Part shown: in pieces, positions 21,215 to 31,200 of the stretch | Numbering within the stretch: the stretch's first letter is position 1 | Layout: each line of letters starts with the position of its first letter | From: Effrenium voratum | Lineage: Eukaryota; Sar; Dinophyceae; Suessiales; Symbiodiniaceae | Direction: 5' to 3' | Length of the DNA stretch: 64,000 nucleotides | NCBI GenBank assembly: GCA_963377175.1 | Contig: CAUJNA010003057.1 | Coordinates: 90,001 to 154,000 of the forward strand | Program-made: the position numbers and the translations under genes | The notes under the pieces: generated by a model | Seen by the model: the letters and a program-made list of their open reading frames with translations, nothing else | Told to the model about the DNA's origin: nothing | Database searches by the model: none

Positions 21215-22760
21215 ACGAACGTCGATGGTCATGTTTGCTGCTTTCCTTCGTGTCGCCAAACGCGTGCGTTTTAAGGGAGGTAGAATTGCATTTGAATGGC
21301 CGAGGCATTGCCTTGGTTGGAAGCAGCCATTTATGAGGCGTCTAACCGACGATCCCGACATCAGGTGTGTCGACGTTGACGGTTGCGACTTCGGAATGCA
21401 AACGTCCGATGGTGTTCCCATCAGGAAGCAGTGGCGGATCGCCACTTCTTGCCCTGAACTAGCCAACGAGCTACGAGGGCGCACGTGTAGCCACGAACTA
21501 GGCTACCCCCATGCCAGGATCGAGGGAAGCCTTACGCCCTTGACTGCGCGATATTTTATTGGGATGTGTAAAGCCGTGATTAAAGGTCTTTATGGGAATA
21601 AGCCCTATGCGGCTGCCCCTGCTACCTTGAGCGAGGGGGACGACGCTCCTACTGCGCCCGTTGAGGTAACGGAGGCCGATCCGTGTGCATGGAGGCGAGA
21701 CAAGGATGCCTTGCTCGTCCACATGTTGAACAATTATGCAACTCTCCCTACTCGGCAAACGCCTGGCTCTGCGGGCTTAGATTTAAGCTCGTGCCATGAA
21801 ATCATCGTTCCCGCTAAGGGAAGTGCTCTTGTGCAAACTGGATGCGCCTTTACTTTCCCAAGCGGAGTTTATGGCCGCATCGCACCGAGATCAGGTCTGG
21901 CAGTCAAGCACATGCTCGACGTAGGTGCAGGAGTAATTGACCCTGATTTCTCAGGAGAAGTGAGAGTGATGCTTTTTAATCACTCTGATTATGAGTTTCG
22001 AGTTCGACCTGGAGACAGGATCGCTCAACTCATACTCGAGAAAGTCATGATTGTTGATGCTAAGATCACCGTTAAACAACCCGACGTGACCGTCAGGGGG
22101 GTTAATGGTTTCGGCAGTACCGGCGGGTACCCTGCTGGTCCCGCCATAGGGTTATATGGAGATCCTGTTCCGCCGATGCCCAGATCGAACAAGGCTTCGG
22201 GGCATCAACCCAACTTACAGGGCATACCAACTTTTTACGCCTGTGTAGCAAGGCCTGTAACGAAGAAGGAGCAAGCTGGTAACGACAAGGCTCGTGCAGC
22301 ACTCCTCAAGGAGTGGACAAAGCTCCGAAAGTTGGGATGTTGGGATGAGTTGAGAGTTAGAGAATGGAAGAAAGTTGCTGCCGAAGCGCGAGCAAATGGC
22401 AAGACAGTCCATGTAGGAAGAATTTTTGACATATGTGTGGAAAAGAATCATGAACTCCCTGAGGATGATCCTAATAGGAAGTACAAAGGGAGAGTAGTGT
22501 TTGAGGGATGCTTTGTGAGGGACCAGGCAAATCACTGGGCCATGTTTTCCGAAGCTACCTCATGCCCGGCAACAATGGCCGCAGGCAAGATGTGTGATGC
22601 ATATGGCATGTTGCCTGGTCACGCACTACAAGTCAGTGATGGCGAATCCGCCTATACCCAAGCTAAGCTACTGGGTCCCACGACATGGGTGCGTCTTCCT
22701 AAGGATCAATGGCCGCAAGCATGGGTAGATGCTGGCTATGACGATCCGGTCTGTCCTTGA
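21084..22760 (+). CDS. pol: element 1 Pol fragment: methyltransferase-like C-half, dUTPase, start of RT
   Basis: The homologous part starts near 21166 (NLSQYGPEF). The methyltransferase-like C-half has FEWPRHCLGW, DGCDFGM and PIRKQWRIAT. dUTPase (about 21735-22130) shows all five motifs: PGSAGLDL, APRSGLA, GAGVIDPDFSGEV, RPGDRIAQLIL and the C-terminal RGVNGFGSTGG. It would hydrolyse dUTP to dUMP and keep uracil out of cDNA. From about 22250 the copia RT begins (EWTKLRKLGCWD, KGRVVFEGC, SDGESAYTQA with the first catalytic Asp). A one-base deletion near 22755 ends the frame; RT continues at 22757. Confidence 0.85.
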   Translation: MRSSIRILVVTYGARSRADRGVLGSMLNLSQYGPEFAVELNEARRTSMVMFAAFLRVAKRVRFKGGRIAFEWPRHCLGWKQPFMRRLTDDPDIRCVDVDGCDFGMQTSDGVPIRKQWRIATSCPELANELRGRTCSHELGYPHARIEGSLTPLTARYFIGMCKAVIKGLYGNKPYAAAPATLSEGDDAPTAPVEVTEADPCAWRRDKDALLVHMLNNYATLPTRQTPGSAGLDLSSCHEIIVPAKGSALVQTGCAFTFPSGVYGRIAPRSGLAVKHMLDVGAGVIDPDFSGEVRVMLFNHSDYEFRVRPGDRIAQLILEKVMIVDAKITVKQPDVTVRGVNGFGSTGGYPAGPAIGLYGDPVPPMPRSNKASGHQPNLQGIPTFYACVARPVTKKEQAGNDKARAALLKEWTKLRKLGCWDELRVREWKKVAAEARANGKTVHVGRIFDICVEKNHELPEDDPNRKYKGRVVFEGCFVRDQANHWAMFSEATSCPATMAAGKMCDAYGMLPGHALQVSDGESAYTQAKLLGPTTWVRLPKDQWPQAWVDAGYDDPVCP

Positions 22761-24868
22761 TTCTTGCCCTATACGGGCATCCTGATGCCGGCACGTTCTG
22801 GGAAAAGCATTGCGAAGCAAGGCTTATTGAGGTCGGATTTATCCGCGTCCCGGAGTGGCCGAGTGTATTTTATCATCCCAGGTATAAGCTCTTTCTTGTG
22901 GTGTATGTCGATGATTTTAAGATGGGTGGCCCATCCGCTAACCTATCGATCGGATGGGACCTCATTGGTCGGGTAATTACGATGGAACCGCCGGGTACCC
23001 TAAAGCGGTATCTGGGCTGCGAGCATGAGTTTGCTGCAGCAGATGTACAGGGTTTCTTCGACCCTCGCACTGCTTGGACTGTGGATCATCCACCATCCAA
23101 GGAAATGCCTGACATTCGTTTCGGAGAAAAGCGACTTCGAGCTGACGAGGTCAAATTCGACCCGGCTCGGGTGAAGATCATCAAATATAACGAAGCGTGC
23201 TTCATGGAAGCATGCGTTGACAGGTACAAGGAGCTATGCCTCCCCAAGTACCCTAGACCTCTGGTGAAGGCTGAGACGCCTTTTCTGGATGAAAGTAAAC
23301 CAGAGTTTGATGAGAATCCCATCAACCCGGAAGTAGATCAGCTGTTTGGGCAGCCGTCTCCTTGCCCAACAGACGTGATTGCTGAACAGCCCGGTGTCCT
23401 AGGCGACGCTGCAGCTGCAGTTCTCATGAAAATTTTGTATGGTGCTAGAATGGGTCGATACGACCTAATTAGACCTGTACAGGCTTTGGCCAGTCGAATC
23501 ACTAAGTGGAATCGACTGTGCGATAAGAAGCTTCATAAGATTGTTTCCTATATCAACTCCACGCTAGACCTACACCTATACGGGTGGGTCTGCGATAAGC
23601 CTAGTGACATTGAAATCGTCGCTTACTGCGATGCCGATCTCGCTGGAGATCGTACCGATTCCAAGAGTACGTCTGGTGTCCTTATTTGCCTAGTCGGCCC
23701 AAGGACATATGTTCCCATTACCGCAGTTAGCAAAAAGCAAACTTCGGTATCGAAATCGACTCCCGAAGCGGAGATCGTTGCACTAGATCATGGCGTGGCC
23801 AAGGAAGGCATGCCACTTGCACAGCTTTGGCAGTTTGCTATCGGTCAAGGCACCGGTAAGCCTGTCACGGTGAATTGTATGGAAGATAATGAGGCCGCAT
23901 GCCGCATCATTATCACTGGGAACAACCCAAACATGCGATATATGTCGCGTACTCAGCGAATCGACATTAGTTGGCTCAATGAAGTCTACAATGAACAGAT
24001 TTTTCGTTTCGTAGCATGTCCATCGCATTACCAAGGCGCGGACATTCTCACCAAAGCGTGCGTAGACAAGGTGACATGGGGTAGGAATTTGCAGACTTTA
24101 GGAATGTTTAATCCAGGATTCCTGGAGAAATTCATTAGCCATCCCACCCTCCCTGTCGTAAAGCCTGCTGCACCTGTTCTCCCCCCAATTAGGGGGGTAC
24201 GCATGGAAACCGATCAAAATTCATTTTTCAACAAATTCATCCAGCTAGCTGAATCCAGCTACATGGTTTTTGACATAGTTGAGGATCGATCAAATGTTTG
24301 CGATACGCGAAACATTTTCGTCGATTCTGAGCTTGGCATAACGCCTGAACCTCAGTTTGGTAGATGGCTTACTTACTTTGTTAGACCGGCCAGTATTTGC
24401 CCCGTTATCCCTAGACGGGGTACAATTGAAGGCTCCAGACCTAACATCTTGTTATGTAGATATAGCAGTTTGATCGATGCATCCACGCGAGGGAATTGGA
24501 GCAAGATCAGGCGCGCACGTGACCAGGTAGAGCAGTGCCAATCATGTCTAAACGACTTAATTGAGCACGCGCTGAACACGAAGTTTTCCGTAGGCATTTT
24601 CATACAGCCGAATACCTGGATTGCTAATCGCGATATTCTTGTCAAGCTTGGCGTAAACCGCTATAGCCGTGTTGTACACTATTGCTCATGTCTTGTAAAT
24701 AAACAGCATGTGCATGCATTGACATTAATTTGTATTTCACGACATGTGAACTCTTTCGCAGTTTTCAAATGCAACAGGATGTATCGCACTACACGTGTTG
24801 ATCCTCTTGTGCATGGCTTAGTTGTAAAATATGCGACCCGCGCTGCTCTTCAAACAGCCTCGAACTGA
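22757..24868 (+). CDS. pol: element 1 Pol fragment: RT palm, RNase H, C-terminal extension
   Basis: Starts mid-RT (LILALYGHPDAG). The RT active site YVDD is at about 22901-22914 (VVYVDDFK). RNase H (about 23620-24110) has YCDADLAGD, STPEAEIVALD, MEDNEAA and GADILTKA, the usual copia set. After RNase H there is about 250 residues of extension starting at PPIRGVRMETD; its WSKIRR and Cys-containing stretches match a frameshifted continuation in element 2 (52791-53153). Copia elements normally end shortly after RNase H. The extension has no family I recognise. Confidence 0.9.
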   Translation: MILALYGHPDAGTFWEKHCEARLIEVGFIRVPEWPSVFYHPRYKLFLVVYVDDFKMGGPSANLSIGWDLIGRVITMEPPGTLKRYLGCEHEFAAADVQGFFDPRTAWTVDHPPSKEMPDIRFGEKRLRADEVKFDPARVKIIKYNEACFMEACVDRYKELCLPKYPRPLVKAETPFLDESKPEFDENPINPEVDQLFGQPSPCPTDVIAEQPGVLGDAAAAVLMKILYGARMGRYDLIRPVQALASRITKWNRLCDKKLHKIVSYINSTLDLHLYGWVCDKPSDIEIVAYCDADLAGDRTDSKSTSGVLICLVGPRTYVPITAVSKKQTSVSKSTPEAEIVALDHGVAKEGMPLAQLWQFAIGQGTGKPVTVNCMEDNEAACRIIITGNNPNMRYMSRTQRIDISWLNEVYNEQIFRFVACPSHYQGADILTKACVDKVTWGRNLQTLGMFNPGFLEKFISHPTLPVVKPAAPVLPPIRGVRMETDQNSFFNKFIQLAESSYMVFDIVEDRSNVCDTRNIFVDSELGITPEPQFGRWLTYFVRPASICPVIPRRGTIEGSRPNILLCRYSSLIDASTRGNWSKIRRARDQVEQCQSCLNDLIEHALNTKFSVGIFIQPNTWIANRDILVKLGVNRYSRVVHYCSCLVNKQHVHALTLICISRHVNSFAVFKCNRMYRTTRVDPLVHGLVVKYATRAALQTASN

Positions 24869-25252
24869 GTAGGCTTGATGGACATTATTCACAACAGCAT
24901 TAGTCATGCTGCAATAACTAACGCAAATTCGCGACATTAGTTCAGGCACATTCGCCTCGATTAGATGGTTTGTGTTTGTGTCATTTTCCGCCCGGGTGGG
25001 CATGTCCATAGGGTAGCTTTGCAGTTTCATGTGTAGTGATGTAGCAGGGTTGTTGTCAACGCACGACTGTTTTTCATAGGTACGACCATATTCGGTCTTA
25101 TACCAGGGGAAATTGCCCCTTCGTACCCATAGAGATGGCACCCAAGGTTTACACACCTTTGGATGTGGAAGGTTTCCCTGTTCTCGAGGTATCTTCAGTG
25201 GTATTCTTTGTTTTAGTGGTACCCTACCGCTTCCCGGGCGCAAACTCGCGCC
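24869..25252 (+). other. element 1 pol-ORF3 spacer
   Basis: A 384-nt stretch without a convincing gene. Pyrimidine-rich tracts followed by AG (for example TGTTTTTCATAG near 25073-25080) could serve as splice acceptors for an ORF3 mRNA, but this is inference. The sequence is not alike in element 2. Confidence 0.5.
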
Positions 25253-28200
25253 ATGGCAGCGGCTGCATCCGCGGCCGGCGGAATGGCGGGCGCTGCCCCG
25301 CGCTCGAGAGGTTCATCTTTGGCGGCGCGACAGCAGGCGGACTATATGAACCCGAACTGCGCCTGCACCTTGGGTCCGCTTCCGGTGGAAGCGAAGCACG
25401 CAGCCAATGCGCTGTCAGATGAGAGGCCTACTCGGCTATCGGAAAATCTTAGAATTTGCTACCCGCACTTGACGGCAAAGTCCGATCAGTACGGTTATCG
25501 AACCACTGCTGAGACGCAGTTGGTGCAAGTCAAGGACGGTGTCAAGGACCCTCAGGTTGTCGGTGCCTTTTCCGGCATTTTCAACCTACTGGAGGGTTTT
25601 GACACGGGCATGATTGAGGACAAGTCTTTCGTCCCGGCCATCAAGAAATACCGCCGCCTACGCGTGGCTGGTATTCTCCAGGCCATGCTTCTAGGTGAGG
25701 TGGAGCTGAGTGACCAAAGCGTCTACACGGCTGCCATAATCATCTGTGAGGCAATGCCGCGAGAGCCTGAGCTCCACTGCGAGCCAACTCGGAACTCGCT
25801 GATCGATATGACATTGTCCACCGCCGTTTCCCCTTCACTGGTTCCCCGAGGCGGGAACTGGCTGTACGAGATGGCGAAGGTCGACTCACGCTGGCAGACC
25901 TTTTTCCAAGCGGCGAATAAAAATGTTATTCGCGCCATGCAGGCGGCCGTTGTAAAGGGTAGGAGGGATATGCCCTCGAATGTACAGCCGGCAGGAGCCG
26001 AGGAGGCATTCAAGGCCTGGGCATACCAGCGCCCAACTGCCCTTTGTACCCCACCCAAGGCGGTGGTTGGGTATATGAAGGCAATTCATTGCATCTCGGC
26101 CGATGCGCTGACAAAGATGCAAACGGTCAATGCACATGCCTTTGAAGTAGGATCCATGTGCAAGGAGATTGAGGCCTTGTGGTGCTCCTATGACGATTTT
26201 GTGGATTTCATCACGGATGAAATAGGGATTCCCCCCACCATATTTCACCTGATTGACTGGAAACGCGCTAAGCCGCTTACCATGCCGAGCAAGGAAATCG
26301 GGGATTGGCACGCCGGTGATCCCGTGCTTGAACGCGACGGGTATCTAGTGTTCCCGATGCGGCACTGCACAGAGCTCAATGCAGCCAGCATGCACGAGAG
26401 ATGGGTTCATGGAACACAATTCTCTTCCCTATGGAACATATTGGGCCATGGGAATGCCGTTGCATCGCTCGGAGATGCCGACACGCTAACAGGCGTGTGG
26501 ACATCGACGAAGCCCGTTTTTCTTGAGAGTTATTACTCTTGTCTCAGCCATATTGGCCTGGGCGTAACCGTCCGTCTGGCACTTTTGCTACGTCCTCTCG
26601 GTAAGAACGCCCACGACGCGTACAAGCATACTGAGAAGGGGCCTGCACACCAACGCGTGATAAGGCAATTCCGCGTTCGTGTTGAAGCAATCGCTCTCAA
26701 AGAAGAGACGATTGGTGAAGGGACGTCTGCTGTGGCGGGGAATTTGCTGTCGCATAACCCTGCCACGCACCTTTGGAATCCTGTGCTTGAGGTAAACCCT
26801 CACTCGGCAGAGGTCGGATGGATACGTCACGGCGCCAACCGCGTAGCGCTGACCATTGGGGCGGAAATTCCCGCCGGGTCGGTGGCACGTGAGGCGTCGG
26901 TTCCCCCGGCAAAGCCCGGCGGTGAGGTGGATTTTAAGTTCTTTCCTCAGGAGATCCGCGAACTCGGCGAGGTACATTGCTGCCCGCTGTTTGACACCTG
27001 GGAGCACTATGTTCCCGCTTCGGAAGGAAAATTCTTTCCCTTGGCTGGCGGCCTTCCCTTTTCAGGGGCTGCAAAGCTCATGTACCATGCGCCAGAGCAC
27101 CCGCTGTCGACGCTTGCCAACGCAGACACTCAATGCAGTGAGTTCATGAGCGCGATAAGCGGTAACATCTACCCTGATCGTCAGGACCGCCAACCTTATG
27201 AGCTTGTGCGGGAGATGTGGGAATCATGGGCGTTCAATGTCCGGACGTACATTATTTCCATGATTTGGCCCGTGACGGCAATGGAATACGCCGGCTGCGA
27301 GGAGCCGGACGATTTGGGGTTCGTTCTCACAATGCTGGGATACGTCAACCCCTCCGCTGCGGCTGGCCTATGCGCCGAGCTGCTAAGTGGATGTAAGCCA
27401 AACAAGGTCTCTTACATAGGTGTAGAGGGATCTCGTGTTGTGGTGCTGGTTGGACCCTCACACTGGGTTACCGGCAGCGCGGGTCAGTCCATTACTGAAG
27501 CAAAGCTTCAGGAGCAGTGGACGACCATCCGGACAAAGCTCCCGGCCAAAACCGGCGAGTACGCGCTGGAGGTCGTGGAGGTTGAGGAGGAGACCTCAGT
27601 AGCTGAGCTCCTCCGTACCGTGGTCAGCCAGAAACTAGCTGACCCGGTACATGCAGGTGCTCCTGCGGGCGCTAAGGATGATATATTCATCATCTTTACC
27701 AAATGCCTGTGGCTGACCGAATGGCGCAAGTCCGAAAACACGTATGGTCCCAGCCCCGATGCGGGTAGGATCATCGATGAAAACATCGATGCCATGAAGG
27801 CGTTCGCCAATAAGGGCGGCCGGAGCCAGGCACCGACGATAATCTTGTCGGGTCCGGGCATCGTTTGGCATGGGACAGCCATGCAGGAGGTCGCAACCAC
27901 GTTTTTCATGAAGTGCCGCGACGCTGGTTTCCCAGCCTACCCATCCAACGCGATGTGGTTCGGCTGCTCAAAGAAGAGCCTAAACGGCGGTGTTGTCGGT
28001 CTCGAAAGAGGCGGACACCAGTTTATGGGTCTTGTCTCGGCGTTCACCGACCTGGTATGCCTGCTGAGGCGTGAGTACTCGATGAGTGAGGAGGTCCGGG
28101 AAGCCCTGGCCATCGCTCTGGATTTCTTGGTAGAACATGACTACCTGATGAAACCATCGGAGTCATATCTGAGCGCTGCGAAGCAGTGCGGAGTCGGGGC

Positions 28201-31200
28201 AGGCCTCACACCGGTCGACCGGTGGTCCTCATCTGAGGATGCGCCATGGGCGGAGGTAATCTCTGCTCCTAGAACGATGTCGAGTGGCCCATGCGCCACC
28301 AGCCGTGTGTCGTCGGCCAAAGCGCCTGCCGCGGCCGATGCAAGAGCGTCTGAGCAGCAGTCTGCTCCTCGCCCCAACGCGGGAAATGGGCCACAGACAA
28401 TGGCTCAGCGCGTCCGGTCCTCGACGCCGCCCGCAACGGGGAGGCAGAGGCTGGGCCAAGCAATGGCCGATTTCGGCCAGTCAGCCGCAAGTCGCGGTCT
28501 CTCGCCGGCTGTTTGCGGCAATCAGAGGGGAACAATACCTGCAAAGCCAGCGCAGGCGTGCGGGTATAGTCCGACCACGACTGGTGGTCCGTCTAAAACA
28601 GGCGGCCACAGAATAGATTTGAAGCCTGCTACCGGGAAGCAGTTGTTGAAGGCTAAGCCTGATCCTCCCGAGCTTCCCAAGGACGCGTACTCCGATGACT
28701 TTCCATCCCTGTCCAAGCGCGAAGCCGCTAACAGATGGAGAGGTGGGGCCGCAAGGGGTCCCAGCTGCGCGCCACCTAAGGTGGGAGGGTCGTTGCCATG
28801 CCTGTCTTCGGCCGCTGGCCCTCCGCCAAAGGGTGCCGCTCCTTGTGCTAAAGGACCCGAGGTCAAAGCACCTGAGGTCACGGGCCCACCCGTGCCTAAA
28901 GCGGCAGGTGCTGACGCACCGACCGATGGGGGTTCGGGGGGGTGCGCTCCCGCGAATAGCGAGATCACGCACCCTCGGCCCGAGGTTCCACCGCGGAAGG
29001 CAGTGAAGAGCCCCCCGGCTAGTCTGTCTGAGCCGGCGAAGCCTAACCAGGCGGAGCCGCCACCTAAGCGTGGGGACAGCGTTCCAGATGTCGCTGGTGG
29101 GGATAATCCTCAACCAGGAGACAGCACTCCGTCCCTGTCGACCGATGCGTCGATGGGGATGGCTTCCCATCCCGAAGCATCCAGAGCTGTTGGTCAGGAT
29201 GTACAGCCCGAACCTGCGGATGCAGGCGGGGCCAAAAGGGCTTCACCCAGCCAAGGCGCTGCGGGTGGAGACAATGATGGGGACGGCGATGGGGCGAAGG
29301 GAGATTCCCCTACCTCCCCTGCCGATGAGCTCCCGGGCCGCGACGATCCTATGGATGGGAGCGGGACTGGTGGGGATGGTGGACCCGATCCACCCGATGG
29401 CGACGATGATCCGTCTGAACCCGGAGACCATGAAACTGGTCCGGATTCGGAATATTATGCGCCCGCTGAAAGCGCGGATGCCTGCATCGCAGTGCACTAC
29501 CTGTTCCGGAGAGCAGGTTACCCGCCAGCGTTGGCGGCGTGGAGGAACGGGGCCTGGCCAAGGCGCCTTCTTTACCCTGTTCAGGCTAATTCCATTGAGG
29601 ATGCCCTCGCTCTACCTCTGTGGCAAGGCCTGTCAGAGGATGGGTTTTTCCAGCTGCTGGACAATGCTTCAGCAACTGATCGTCGCTTCGGCGAATACGA
29701 CTGGGATTTCCTGTCAAAGGCCATTATGTCTGACACGATGAATGCCGATGAAATTCATCACGCGGGAGCCAAAGCGCTTGCTGATTGGGCTGAGGAGAAC
29801 CTTGGGCCATTGTCGATTGGCCCTCGGTCGGACCTGGTCGCACGGTTTAATCAGATGCAGACCGAGGGGAGGCATCCAAACAGGGAATCGGCAAATGAGT
29901 CTAGTGTCGGCTCAGGGAAACAATATGTTCCCCGTCCTCCGATGGAGGATCAGCCGAACTCGAACCAGATCTCCGCCGACGTATTCCGCGGTCGGGAGAT
30001 CCGTTTGGGGCTCACTATGCCTGACTCCCAAAGCGGAGATGACGAGCTCAGCGCGCAGGACGCAACGTGGAACGTTGCGTACTGCGATTTTTACAGGGCC
30101 GCCGCGAATCTGTGGCGTGCGAGGTCATGCTTGCGCGAAGCCGCAGGATGCATGATTGAAACTGGGTATATTCACCCTCAGATGGCTGCCGCCATTGCGG
30201 CGACCGAAAAGGTCGAAAGATTTTGTAATGTTCTTCGGGCTGCCAACCGCTATGCCGGTTTAGGCACGTATCGATTCAATGAAATCGTGGGCAGGAATCT
30301 GCTCGATGGATACGACGGCTGGAGAACTCCTCCGGGGGAGAACGACCATCCCGAGTTCCTTGCTCGGGAAGTTGAGGACGTATTCCGTTCCTATTGCGCG
30401 GGCCTTTTGAGGTCTGAAAGTTTCGACCTCAGGTCCTGCGTAATTGAGCCGGAGACGGCGCCCAAGGCGGAGCCGGCTCCCAAGATGAAGCCACCCCCTC
30501 CATCTCTGTCGGCAAGTAAGGGCCCTCCTAGGCGATCGGCTCCTGCTGTACATACTGGGTCGGCTCACACCGCCAAGCGTCCGAGAGAGGCTGGCGGTGG
30601 CTCTTCTGGGAACGTGCAGATCCCAGGACATTATTACGGCAAAGCCCGTACAAAGGAATCCCCTGCTCAATCCTCTGAACCGCCAATGGGCGGAGCAGGG
30701 GGGAGCGCGCAGCCATCCGAAATGGATGTGGATAAGGAGGGGAATAAGGGTGACGAGAAGAAGGACAAAGCGGCCAATGAGGCTGCTGTAGCGTCAAAGA
30801 GCGCAAAGCCGCATCCGGCGAAAGCGTCGCGTCCCGAGGCCCTAGGCGGCTCGTTGGACGTGACACTAATCAGCGACGTACGGGAGCGTGATCGGGATAT
30901 TTCCGATGATGAGTTTTCCCCTACGAACGTGTGCATGTTTCCAGAATCATGGGAGGGCGCAATGCCGACCTCCGTGATTGACAAGGCCGGAGGCTTTGAG
31001 CAGTTTAGGAACGAGCTCATGAGGATCCAGAGAGTCCTGGATTCTCCGGCGTTGGTCGACCTTGGTAAGGTCGATCTGGACGCTCTGGGCGAGCCGCCCA
31101 AGGAGTACGTCTCGGATGAAGATCACGAGAGTTATGTAGACGATGATGGAATGGGTCCATATGTGGACAAATTCTCATCAATGGGTGACCGCGACCTAGT

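Noticed and set aside
20115..22757. Frame breaks in element 1 pol as programmed frameshifts or introns
   Set aside because: Element 2 is open across all of them; two coincide with missing bases and two with single-base indels, without conserved slippery sites or splice signals.
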